NCBI GenBank assembly: GCA_020054205.1
Contig: JAGVLS010000048.1
Span: 26,470 to 90,469 of the forward strand
Reading direction: 5' to 3'
DNA length: 64,000 nucleotides
DNA from: Candidatus Obscuribacterales bacterium
Lineage (GTDB): Bacteria > Cyanobacteriota > Vampirovibrionia > Obscuribacterales > Obscuribacteraceae
Made by a program: the position numbers and the translations under genes. Under the pieces are notes generated by a model. That model searched no databases and had not been told where the DNA came from. It saw nothing but the letters and a program-made list of their open reading frames with translations. Of the stretch, positions 39,249-47,152 are shown in pieces (position 1 is the first letter of the stretch; the number at the start of each line of letters is the position of its first letter).

Positions 39249-40271
39249 TTACATTTCTTCAAAACACTGTCTTACAACTTCATAAAAAAAGATGCCAGCA
39301 GCAACAGATGCATTCAATGATTCTGTTTTTCCCAACATCGGTATCTTGACAAATATATCACAGTGTTCTCTTACCAAACGTCCAATTCCTTTACCTTCCG
39401 ATCCAATAACGACTGCTACCGGTCGTTTCAAATCTACTTCGGTATGGAATTCTTTGGCTTCTTTATCTAAAGCAATTACCCAAAAACCATATTTTTTTAA
39501 AGTTTCTAAAGCATGAACAATATTTGAAACACGCACAACAGGCAATGTAGCCAAAGCGCCAGCACTAACTTTAGCAACAGTGCTAGTCAAACCAACTGCT
39601 CTTCTTTGTGGAACAAAAAGAGCTTTTACCCCAGCAGCCTCAGCTGAGCGAATAATTGCCCCTAAATTATGTGGGTCTTCAATACCATCTACAATAGCCA
39701 CTGTATAGCCATTCATAGACTGTCCTTTTAATTGCCTATTTATAGTATCTAAAGCTAATTTTTGTAAAAATGTTTCTAATTGCCAAAGTTCAGAGGCGCT
39801 AATAACTGCAATTACACCTTGATGCCTAGAATTTGGACCAGCTATTTGATCTAATTTCCGACGATCACAACTTTGAATAGGGATTTTTTGTTTTTTGGCT
39901 AAATTCTTGATTTTGTCAATTCGAGCATCTTTTTCCATGCCTAAAGCCAACATTATTTTATTGATTTTGACAGTGGGTAAATTTATAAGTTGTTTGCCCT
40001 GAGACAAAGAACTATTTAGACTTTTTTCAGAAAAATCATTTTTCATTTTATGCAAAGCTTTTTTGACTTCACTAACTAATTCTTTGCTTTGAGAACTAAT
40101 TTGTGTCTCAACCAATTCTTGAGCATAAACATCTTGTGCTAAGGCATCTTGTAAAACTTTAAAATCTAGAGACTGTTCATTATCTATTGCCCTTTCTAAA
40201 TAGCTAAGGACAGCATTTTTGCCGTAAATTAATTCTTCTGTTGTTTCCATAACTATTGTTTTGATGGGCAA
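39249..40271 (-). CDS. rlmB: 23S rRNA Gm2251-type SPOUT methyltransferase (RlmB/TrmH family) with insert
   Basis: This enzyme methylates ribose 2'-OH in rRNA, most likely G2251 of 23S rRNA. The C-terminal SPOUT domain has motif 1 IVDGIEDPHNLGAIIRSAEA, motif 2 VVIGSEGKGIGRLVREHCD and motif 3 IPMLGKTESLNASVAAG. The N-terminal binding domain begins ELIYGKNAVLSYLER but is interrupted by ~75 charged residues before KIMLALGMEKDARIDKI resumes it. The total is 340 residues against the usual ~245. The start may be the TTG used here or the ATG 21 nt later; neither has a good ribosome-binding site. Confidence 0.88.
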   Translation of the reverse strand: MPIKTIVMETTEELIYGKNAVLSYLERAIDNEQSLDFKVLQDALAQDVYAQELVETQISSQSKELVSEVKKALHKMKNDFSEKSLNSSLSQGKQLINLPTVKINKIMLALGMEKDARIDKIKNLAKKQKIPIQSCDRRKLDQIAGPNSRHQGVIAVISASELWQLETFLQKLALDTINRQLKGQSMNGYTVAIVDGIEDPHNLGAIIRSAEAAGVKALFVPQRRAVGLTSTVAKVSAGALATLPVVRVSNIVHALETLKKYGFWVIALDKEAKEFHTEVDLKRPVAVVIGSEGKGIGRLVREHCDIFVKIPMLGKTESLNASVAAGIFFYEVVRQCFEEM

Positions 40272-40341
40272 ACTCCCATGGACAGGACTTTTAATCCATG
40301 TTTAATTGTAAGGATAAGCTATATTAGTTTTACCCAAATAT

Positions 40342-40554
40342 ATGTTATTTGATGTTTTTTTCCTAGGATTACCAATTGTTTGTGCCCTTTGTTTAGGCAT
40401 TGTGGCAGCAAGAGAAGCTGACATGCGTTTTTGGACCTGCTCGTTTTCGTTTTTAGCATATTGTGCTTTCTACCTAGCAGGGGGCAGAGAAGTCTTACTT
40501 TATATAACCAGTGCATTTGTCCTTGGCGGTGCCTGGTTAGGTTGTCCACTATAG
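40342..40554 (+). CDS. Possible small membrane protein
   Basis: This is a 70-residue frame with two hydrophobic helices (residues ~3-22 and ~33-65) and a short cytoplasmic linker READMRFWT. No ribosome-binding site precedes the ATG and no family is recognised. It fills the gap between rlmB and a convergent HTH gene, which ends 4 bp away. It may be real, but a chance hydrophobic frame cannot be excluded. Confidence 0.35.
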   Translation: MLFDVFFLGLPIVCALCLGIVAAREADMRFWTCSFSFLAYCAFYLAGGREVLLYITSAFVLGGAWLGCPL

Positions 40555-40558
40555 CTTG

Positions 40559-40810
40559 TTAATGCGATCTTTTCTTAGAAACCGTAGGATTGGCCGAAGC
40601 ATGTCTGTTTTGTTGAGCTTCAGCTAAAGACCGTACACTAATATTATTTTTCTTCAGCCAACGCGAAATTGTATTTGGATCACACCAACGATTGGTTTCT
40701 TCTCGATACAAACGAGCCATATCAACTGTGCTCATTTTTTCTTTTACGTATTTTTGCATAAGCCATTCTTTACTTTGATACAAAGTTTTTTTTCTTAAAG
40801 TCTTACCCAC
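40559..40810 (-). CDS. Small helix-turn-helix protein
   Basis: This is an 83-residue basic protein. The centre MSTVDMARLYREETNRWCDP NTISRWLKKNNI reads as a helix-turn-helix like the HTH of resolvase or homing-endonuclease-associated proteins, followed by a basic tail. The GTG start is supported by GAGGT 6 nt upstream. No recombinase or partner gene is adjacent. It is probably a DNA-binding accessory or the remnant of a mobile element. Confidence 0.6.
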   Translation of the reverse strand: MGKTLRKKTLYQSKEWLMQKYVKEKMSTVDMARLYREETNRWCDPNTISRWLKKNNISVRSLAEAQQNRHASANPTVSKKRSH

Positions 40811-41204
40811 GCTGTACCTCTTATATTAGATCGCTATGCCTATCCTTATTCTAGTTTACTCCTATATAGTCAGGACAATAAAGTCCTTAACTATCATATT
40901 TAGTGGAAACATAAATAAATTTAGCCAAGAAATCAAGCAGCTGCAGATAAATTGCAAAATATCACGTACTTCTTTTATTTTTTACTTGACTTATACAGTA
41001 TAGCTAGCAAAAAAATATCCTTTGGATGCATTAACTGTGCTAGCCAAGAAGCTAGCAAAGTTATAAATTGTGGCAAGATATTGTTAGAGTTCACATCCAT
41101 GGCAAAATTTGCAATCCAAGGGTATATAATGACTTTTTATCTTGGACGTTTATAGAGTGAAATCTGCATCGGTGAAAGTTGTTACTTAGCAAAAAGAGGG
41201 AATT
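40811..41204. other. Gene-free spacer with possible promoter
   Basis: This spacer holds no convincing gene; a 67-codon frame inside it has no ribosome-binding site and no protein-like pattern. TATAAT at 41124-41129 may be the -10 of the following membrane protein, whose ribosome-binding site GAGGG is just before the ATG. The short motif GCTAGC recurs three times near 41000-41056, without a clear role. Confidence 0.4.
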
Positions 41205-41468
41205 ATGACAGAAGGATTGGAAGACATCGCAAAAAGAATTGAAAAACAAGGTCGTTTTACACGTACGCTAATTGTTGTTTGCACAATTGCAAATGTTGGC
41301 GTGGTTTCTTTTATAACTCTGGCTATGTACCAAACTAGCCCTACTCTTGTTTTCAATGAAATCTTTGGTAATCTTGACAAAGTTCAATTACAGTGGAGAG
41401 TTTTGGAAAGAGTCGCCAGTAAACAAGCTGCTGCTGCTGCTGCAAATAACAAAACAGCAACTAAATAG
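41205..41468 (+). CDS. Small single-pass membrane protein
   Basis: This is an 87-residue protein. A charged N-terminus (LEDIAKRIEKQGRFTR) is followed by one membrane helix (about residues 19-41), then an alpha-helical and Ala/Asn-rich tail. GAGGG lies a few bases before the ATG. It is followed by a strong hairpin shared with the convergent coiled-coil gene. No family recognised; the N-in orientation follows the positive-inside rule. Confidence 0.6.
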   Translation: MTEGLEDIAKRIEKQGRFTRTLIVVCTIANVGVVSFITLAMYQTSPTLVFNEIFGNLDKVQLQWRVLERVASKQAAAAAANNKTATK

Positions 41469-41482
41469 TAATTACAAATTAC

Positions 41483-41525
41483 AAAGAAGACAGTCCTTAT
41501 TTATTTAATAGGGACTGTCTTCTTT
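41483..41525. terminator. Bidirectional hairpin terminator
   Basis: Perfect 14-bp arms at 41483-41496 (AAAGAAGACAGTCC) and 41512-41525 enclose a 15-nt AT-rich loop. A T-run on the plus strand follows the stem. The stop codon of the minus-strand coiled-coil gene lies in the loop, so the hairpin ends both convergent transcripts. Confidence 0.8.
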
Positions 41526-43356
41526 TTACTTCTGCTTCTACTTCATCTGGACTTATATTATTGATTTGCATTGGACCGGCGCATAGTTCACGCCAATTAG
41601 CTCCAGCGAGAGCTTGACGCACTATTACTTCAAACACTTGAGCTCTTACTCCTGAAGAATAAGATGAAGATCCACCACTTAATTGGGTAGTAGCAACTGG
41701 TTGTGGCTGAGTAGTTTTTTGCGCCTGGGCAAGTGAGCCTGTTTGATGAGCCTGAGCTTGTGCAGCTGCTTGTTCACGCAACTGAGACTGTCTAATGGCA
41801 GCTAATGCTGGCTGAATATTAGGCTGTGCTTGTGGTAATGGCTGTGGCGGTGCTTGTCCTTGTAATGGCGCTTGTCCTTGTAATGGCGCTTGTACTTGTG
41901 GTGCTTGTGGCTGTACTTGAGCAGCCGGAGCTTGAGCAGGTGTTGATTGAACTTGCGGTTTTAATTGCATTTGGCTAGGTTCACTAGTTAACGCTGCTGC
42001 CACTTGACTAGGTGTAGATTCAAAAAAGCTTTGTGAGGAAGCTTTACTTTCTTCTTTTTTAGCACTAGCTTCTTCTTTTGCTACTTTTAATTCTGTCAAT
42101 TGTTTTTGCAAGTCTTTAACCATATCTTCAGTTTGACCGCGCAATTCTTCCATTTGACCGCGCAATAAATTGAGTTCTGAATCTTTCTCAAATAATTCCA
42201 TGTCTTTGCTTTCAACTAAAGCTTTATATTCTTGCTCTCTTTGATTAAGCGCTTCTGCTACTTCTTCATAACGAGTTTTGAATTCGTCATAACGTGTATT
42301 GAGAGAACTTTGTGCTTCTTGTAATTCTTTGTCTTTAGCAAGCAACAAATCTTGAAGCTCTTTTTCTCTTTGTTCTTGTCTTACTTTAAGCTCTTCATTT
42401 GCTTTTGAAAGAGCACGCATCTGAGCTTTTATTTTTTCATCAGAAATAGCGTCTTCTGGTATTATGCTAACTTGAGCAGATTGAACTGCTTCATAAGCAG
42501 CCCTAAATAATTCACCCGATAAGCGTTGGGTACCAAGTAATTCTACAAGCCTATGCAATAAATCAGCTGGATGATCTGCTGGATAAATTGCCATATATGC
42601 GCACTTAAATGTGTTGGGATTAATAAGCCCAGCTGATAATTGATCAGCCAAACTAGTCACTAATTCATTTGGAGATAGTCTTTCAACTACTTCTGATTCT
42701 TTACCTTCAAGTGTTGCTACTAATTGATCCATAGCTGGAATCAGCTCACCGACTGCCTTCATAGGCTCAAGGGCTGCTGCCAATGATTCAGTTAAATTAT
42801 TAAGATTAGAACCTATTTCTTGCCCAGCTTGTTTTTTCAAACTTTCAGTTAAGCCTTTTAATATCTTTGTTTGTTCGTGAGCAATCTGTTGTAGAGCTGA
42901 TAAATTAACCGCACAAGCATTTAAGGATTGGTCTATTTGAACAAGCAAATTTGTTGCTGCCTCAGGTATGGCTGGTAACGGTTGATTAGATTTAGGCATA
43001 TTAGATGTATTAGGTAAATTAGATGCATTAGGCACAGCTACATTAAATTCCACTTCGTCATTTGCAGTCGGCAAAATATTAGATGAATTAGTTGGCATGG
43101 ATGAGTTTTCTACCTTTGTTTCTTCATTTAAGATACTATTATCAGACGTGGAATCTGGCAAATTAACAACGCTTTCTTGGCTCTGTTCATTTGCCGCATC
43201 GTTGCGAGAAGAAAGTGAGCCTCTTAGACGCGCGCGTCTAGCTGCCAAAGATGAAGTCACCTCGCCTGAAGGACTTTGTCCCGGGGCATTTTCACTATGA
43301 CCCATACTTCTTTTTTTCTCCTCCCGCCCCATTATTTGATTCCTTTTCTTAAACAT
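41497..43356 (-). CDS. Coiled-coil, Pro/Gln-rich protein of unknown function
   Basis: This is a 619-residue protein with no signal peptide. Segments in order: a disordered Ser/Asn-rich N-terminus (1-120); a helical domain (about 125-320) with SPNELVTSLADQLSAGLINP and FRAAYEAVQSAQV; a charged coiled coil (about 305-455); a Pro/Gln/Ala-rich region with GQAPLQGQAPLQGQAPPQPL (about 480-570); and a conserved-looking end, RAQVFEVIVRQALAGANWRE LCAGPM. The start may be 8 codons later, at MGREEKK, where AAGGAA lies 7 nt upstream. It is divergent from the ATPase locus and may act with it, but no family is recognised. Confidence 0.7.
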   Translation of the reverse strand: MFKKRNQIMGREEKKRSMGHSENAPGQSPSGEVTSSLAARRARLRGSLSSRNDAANEQSQESVVNLPDSTSDNSILNEETKVENSSMPTNSSNILPTANDEVEFNVAVPNASNLPNTSNMPKSNQPLPAIPEAATNLLVQIDQSLNACAVNLSALQQIAHEQTKILKGLTESLKKQAGQEIGSNLNNLTESLAAALEPMKAVGELIPAMDQLVATLEGKESEVVERLSPNELVTSLADQLSAGLINPNTFKCAYMAIYPADHPADLLHRLVELLGTQRLSGELFRAAYEAVQSAQVSIIPEDAISDEKIKAQMRALSKANEELKVRQEQREKELQDLLLAKDKELQEAQSSLNTRYDEFKTRYEEVAEALNQREQEYKALVESKDMELFEKDSELNLLRGQMEELRGQTEDMVKDLQKQLTELKVAKEEASAKKEESKASSQSFFESTPSQVAAALTSEPSQMQLKPQVQSTPAQAPAAQVQPQAPQVQAPLQGQAPLQGQAPPQPLPQAQPNIQPALAAIRQSQLREQAAAQAQAHQTGSLAQAQKTTQPQPVATTQLSGGSSSYSSGVRAQVFEVIVRQALAGANWRELCAGPMQINNISPDEVEAEVKRRQSLLNK

Positions 43357-43771
43357 CTAGTACTTTGACTTATTAAATCTGTTCCCCAGATTAGTCAAAC
43401 TAACACCTAAAAAGACAAATTCGCACTTAAGAATTATCCATACTAGGTCTTAGTTAAGCACCAAGATCTTTAAGTTAAATGGCAAGATAAACCCGGATCT
43501 TAATCAGTAGTTTAAAAACATTGCCAACAGCATCAGTATATAACCCAATTACTTATAAGAATATCAAATATATACTTGACAATATTTATAAGCAACTGTA
43601 CGATGCTTCTAGCTATTTTGGCGCCCACAGGTCATTTTTACTAGCATTTATCAAGCTTTTGTTAGGTTTTGCATAAAAACATGCGCCAGCTCTTTAATGA
43701 GACAGGCTGCCCAAAAGAAGCTACTATCAAATGTATTAGTTGTCTAATGCTAGCCTTATAGAGATCTCAAT
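43357..43771. promoter_or_regulatory. Divergent control region of the ATPase locus
   Basis: This 415-bp spacer separates the coiled-coil gene from the zinc-ribbon/VirD4-like gene pair. The only strong site is a plus-strand promoter (listed separately). The leader from there to the first start is about 165 nt. No repeat or RNA gene is seen. Confidence 0.5.
43576..43604 (+). promoter_or_regulatory. Sigma70-type promoter
   Basis: TTGACA, a 17-bp spacer and TACGAT form a good housekeeping-type promoter reading toward the ATPase locus. Confidence 0.55.
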
Positions 43772-44839
43772 TTGGATATCCTTATTTGTCAAAATTGTGG
43801 AAGCATTGTCAAAAGCAAAACTATGTTTTGCGCAAATTGTAGCCAGCTAATATCCAAATTTTCACTTACTGCCATTCCAGTATTATCCAAAGCAGCAAGT
43901 ACAATTGAAATAAATAGTCAGCCAAAGCCTTTTGCATTAGAAAGCACAATCAATGATTTGCGTTATCCCAAATCTGATGGCAATGGACGTAATTCAAACG
44001 GACATAATCTAAACGGCCATGACAACGGATCTAATGGCAATAACAATGGCAATAGCGATGGCAACGGCATTGAAAATAGCTCTACTGGCAATAATGAGAC
44101 AGAAGAATCATTGTCTCAAATTGCCTCCATACTTTCTTCGGCTTCAAGCTCATCAAATGAATCAGAAAATACTACTTCCGTAAATCCTGAACCAGAAAAT
44201 GTTGAAACAAATACAAACCCTCTTGATGTTCTGACTTCTTCAAGAAATGAGATTTTAGATAGTTTGTTTGCGCCACAATCTAATTCAAACAATAATACTA
44301 ATAAACAATCATCAGCTAGCATTATTGATTTTTTTGCTAGTGCGCCACCAATTTCTAAACAAATTGAACAGAATATACATTCATCAGATCCACCACCTGC
44401 CTCTGATACAACATATATCTCTAAACAAACAAATAATTCTCAAATAGAAAATCCAATTGTTTCTAACAATAATCAGCTAAGTAGAGACGTTAGCAGTGTT
44501 GAATTAACTACAACACAAAACAAAGAAGTAAGTAATTTATTTGAATCTGAAAACACAACAAAAAATGATAATGCTAAAAATGATAGTACCAATGTTGAGG
44601 TTAAATCCGAGACAAAATCAGAAACAAAATTGGTGTCTGAAAAAGACAATAATGAAAATGATTATCCGGATGAATCAGTTAATAGAGGTAAGAAAAAAGA
44701 AGATATCACTCAAGATGCTGATGTTACTGATAAGAAAACTAAATTTCCCTCTTTAGCAGACAGACAAAAATCTGAAGATAAATCTGAGAGCAAAACAATT
44801 GCTATTTTGGGACTAAATCTACCAGTAAAAAAACTTTAA
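43772..44839 (+). CDS. Zinc-ribbon, low-complexity protein; probable 5' part of an interrupted VirD4-like gene
   Basis: These 355 residues begin with a zinc ribbon, CQNCGS...CANCSQ (residues 6-24), followed by ~320 residues of Asn/Ser/Glu/Lys-rich disordered sequence ending LGLNLPVKKL and a TAA. Read past that TAA in the same frame, the next codons encode a hydrophobic helix, GGVLIVFLAIPLITFIAMIA, which leads without a frame change into the ATPase gene. The natural protein was therefore probably one chain: zinc ribbon, linker, membrane helix, outer domain, second helix, ATPase. As it stands, this part would be a soluble linker protein. The TTG start has a weak ribosome-binding site. Confidence 0.6.
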   Translation: MDILICQNCGSIVKSKTMFCANCSQLISKFSLTAIPVLSKAASTIEINSQPKPFALESTINDLRYPKSDGNGRNSNGHNLNGHDNGSNGNNNGNSDGNGIENSSTGNNETEESLSQIASILSSASSSSNESENTTSVNPEPENVETNTNPLDVLTSSRNEILDSLFAPQSNSNNNTNKQSSASIIDFFASAPPISKQIEQNIHSSDPPPASDTTYISKQTNNSQIENPIVSNNNQLSRDVSSVELTTTQNKEVSNLFESENTTKNDNAKNDSTNVEVKSETKSETKLVSEKDNNENDYPDESVNRGKKKEDITQDADVTDKKTKFPSLADRQKSEDKSESKTIAILGLNLPVKKL

Positions 44840-44893
44840 ATTGGCGGCGTATTAATTGTTTTTCTAGCTATTCCACTGATAACTTTCATAGCC

Positions 44894-47008
44894 ATGATTG
44901 CTTCTACCCTATCAGGTGGCATCAGTAAATCAGGACAAAGTCAAGCACCAATGACTATGTCAGGTAAATGGGATGTTGGTTATTTGGACAAAGGAGGACA
45001 CGTATCTAATTGCTTTATGAATTTGAGCCAAACAGGCGACAAAATTCAAGGCTTTGGTGCAGATCGTCGAGGACAATTCCAAATTGCTGGTATTGTTAAT
45101 AGCCCAAAAGTACAATTCAATAAACAATATATAATTGGCGGACAGCCAAAAGGCAAGCCAATTTTATATGCTGGCAAAATAGACTGGATAAACTCAAAAC
45201 AAGAACCACCATATATGCACATGGCAGGAATATGGCAATTATCAAAGCTTGATGGTTATGGATGGAGAGGCAAAATAATAACTCTACAAGATAAATGGGA
45301 AGCCAGTTTAATTGAGCGTATAGATTTTTCTCAACAGCAAAATCCACAAAACAATTTAGTCTCAGCACCACAAAATACGGGAATATCTCTTCCTGCAGTT
45401 GATGCTAAAGACCCGAAAAAAATGCATGAAACTTTTCTTTTCGTTGCTTTAGGAATAATCGGATTTGGTTGTGTAGCTGTGTTTTTCTCTCTAAAACTAT
45501 TTGGACCAAGTGGCTTAATTAATATCTGGGCCAAAAACGAATACATACCGTCTCAATACAGATCACAACATAATAAAATGATAAAAGATTTGGGTAAACC
45601 AGCAAAACCTGGTGGCTTACCTTTAGGTAAACGTGTTGAATGGGGACTGCATCAATTTTATTTACCACGTGAACTTGCCCTTACTCCTGAAATGCGTGAT
45701 ACAAATCCTCACTTGCTGTTATTAGGTACAGGGACTATCGGTAAAAGTCGTTTGATGGCTAGTTTCATTGCCCATGATATTGAAAGCAATGAAAGAGGCA
45801 TAACCGTAATTGACTCAGAAGGTAGTCTAATAGACTTAATTACCCAATGGATTGCTGCCCATCCTAAAGGACAAGAAATGGCTAAACGAGTAGTTATTGT
45901 TGATCCTACTCATCAAGGTGACTCTTTTGCATATAATCCATTGGAATATCCAGATGATGGTGATTTACAAAATGCTGCTGAAGCAATAGTATATGGCTTT
46001 AAAGCCATATATACAGAGCCTCCTGGTTCACAAAGCCAATGGAGTCCACAAACTGCCAATATATTGAGAAATTCTGCTTTATTGCTTATGGCAAACAATA
46101 AAACTTTGACAGATTTACCTACACTTTTATCAGACAATGATTTCCGTGACATATTGCTAGAAAAAGTTGAGCGTGTGAAAAACGAAAAAGCTGAATATAC
46201 AACTTTAGTAGAAGCATGGGGTCAATACAAACGTTTAGCTAGAACAGAACAATGGATCAACTGGGTAGAGCCTATTTTAAACCGTGTACAACCAATGCTT
46301 GGCGATCCACGTATTCGCCCAATATTAACTAAAACCAAAAGCGATTTAAATCTCAAAGATATAATCAATGAAGGCAAAATACTTCTTGTTAATATTCCCC
46401 AAGGACAACTTGGTCAAAATGCTAATTTACTTGGCAGTTTAATTGTCACAGGATTGAAAAAAGCAGCTTTATCATTATCTATACGCAGCAATTCTCGTCG
46501 ACATCCATCCACTTTATACTTAGATGAATTTGACAGTTTTATTGAAAAAGAAACATTTGGTTCTATAACTACTGAGACTAGAAAACTACAAATTGGTTTT
46601 GTTGGAGCAGGTAGAACACTACAAAATCTGCCTGAAGATTATCGTAGTCAAATTGTAAATCAAATGGGCACTATAGCTTGTTTTGCCCTAGCTAAAAAAG
46701 ATGGTGATTTGCTTGGACCACAGATGTTCCGTGTGGATGGTCGAAAAATCAAACATCAAACAATTCAAAATGTTTTCAACAAAGTTAATACATCACCACA
46801 ATTCGAGTTGATTTCAGACGAAGAAAAATTGAATATAGACCGAGTTGTCGGTCAGGAAAAGAGGACTTTCTTCTGTTATCGAGTAGGCACCGTAGCTGGT
46901 GTATTCCACTTAAAAACACCTGATTTCGTCGACCCACCAGATAAAGATGTTAACTCTAGCCTCATTGACCAAATGTATAAAAATGCAGAGCCGCGTCATG
47001 AAAAATAA
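44894..47008 (+). CDS. VirD4/TraG-like membrane ATPase (probable 3' part of interrupted gene)
   Basis: This is a 704-residue ATPase related to type IV coupling proteins, which feed DNA or protein substrates to secretion channels. A small beta-rich extracytoplasmic domain (residues ~20-145, MSGKWDVGYLDKGG, AGIWQLSKLDGYGWRG) is followed by a membrane helix (~180-203). The RecA-like domain comes next: Walker A GTGTIGKS (278-285), Walker B STLYLDEFDSF (~540) and ERGITVIDSEG between them. The ATG lacks a ribosome-binding site and would leave out the first membrane helix, which is encoded just upstream (from 44840) behind an in-frame stop. Without it the two-helix VirD4 topology fails. No relaxase or VirB genes are present. 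Confidence 0.72.
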   Translation: MIASTLSGGISKSGQSQAPMTMSGKWDVGYLDKGGHVSNCFMNLSQTGDKIQGFGADRRGQFQIAGIVNSPKVQFNKQYIIGGQPKGKPILYAGKIDWINSKQEPPYMHMAGIWQLSKLDGYGWRGKIITLQDKWEASLIERIDFSQQQNPQNNLVSAPQNTGISLPAVDAKDPKKMHETFLFVALGIIGFGCVAVFFSLKLFGPSGLINIWAKNEYIPSQYRSQHNKMIKDLGKPAKPGGLPLGKRVEWGLHQFYLPRELALTPEMRDTNPHLLLLGTGTIGKSRLMASFIAHDIESNERGITVIDSEGSLIDLITQWIAAHPKGQEMAKRVVIVDPTHQGDSFAYNPLEYPDDGDLQNAAEAIVYGFKAIYTEPPGSQSQWSPQTANILRNSALLLMANNKTLTDLPTLLSDNDFRDILLEKVERVKNEKAEYTTLVEAWGQYKRLARTEQWINWVEPILNRVQPMLGDPRIRPILTKTKSDLNLKDIINEGKILLVNIPQGQLGQNANLLGSLIVTGLKKAALSLSIRSNSRRHPSTLYLDEFDSFIEKETFGSITTETRKLQIGFVGAGRTLQNLPEDYRSQIVNQMGTIACFALAKKDGDLLGPQMFRVDGRKIKHQTIQNVFNKVNTSPQFELISDEEKLNIDRVVGQEKRTFFCYRVGTVAGVFHLKTPDFVDPPDKDVNSSLIDQMYKNAEPRHEK

Positions 47009-47152
47009 AGTCCAAAACACATAAATATTAGACAAAGTCTTAATAATAGATTTGTCTATATAAGGCCAATTATTTTATTAAGAAGTGGGTATTATGGTTT
47101 TAGGGGGCTATACTAGCCTTGGGTTGTCAGGTAAGGCAACCAGGTAAAACAA

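Noticed and set aside
40952..41155. 67-codon plus-strand frame
   Set aside because: No ribosome-binding site, weak protein-like character, in an AT-rich spacer.
43772..44839. TAA recoded as a sense codon across the genome
   Set aside because: TAA ends many well-defined genes in the window (for example tuf and the rpmJ gene), so a general code change does not explain the split VirD4-like gene.
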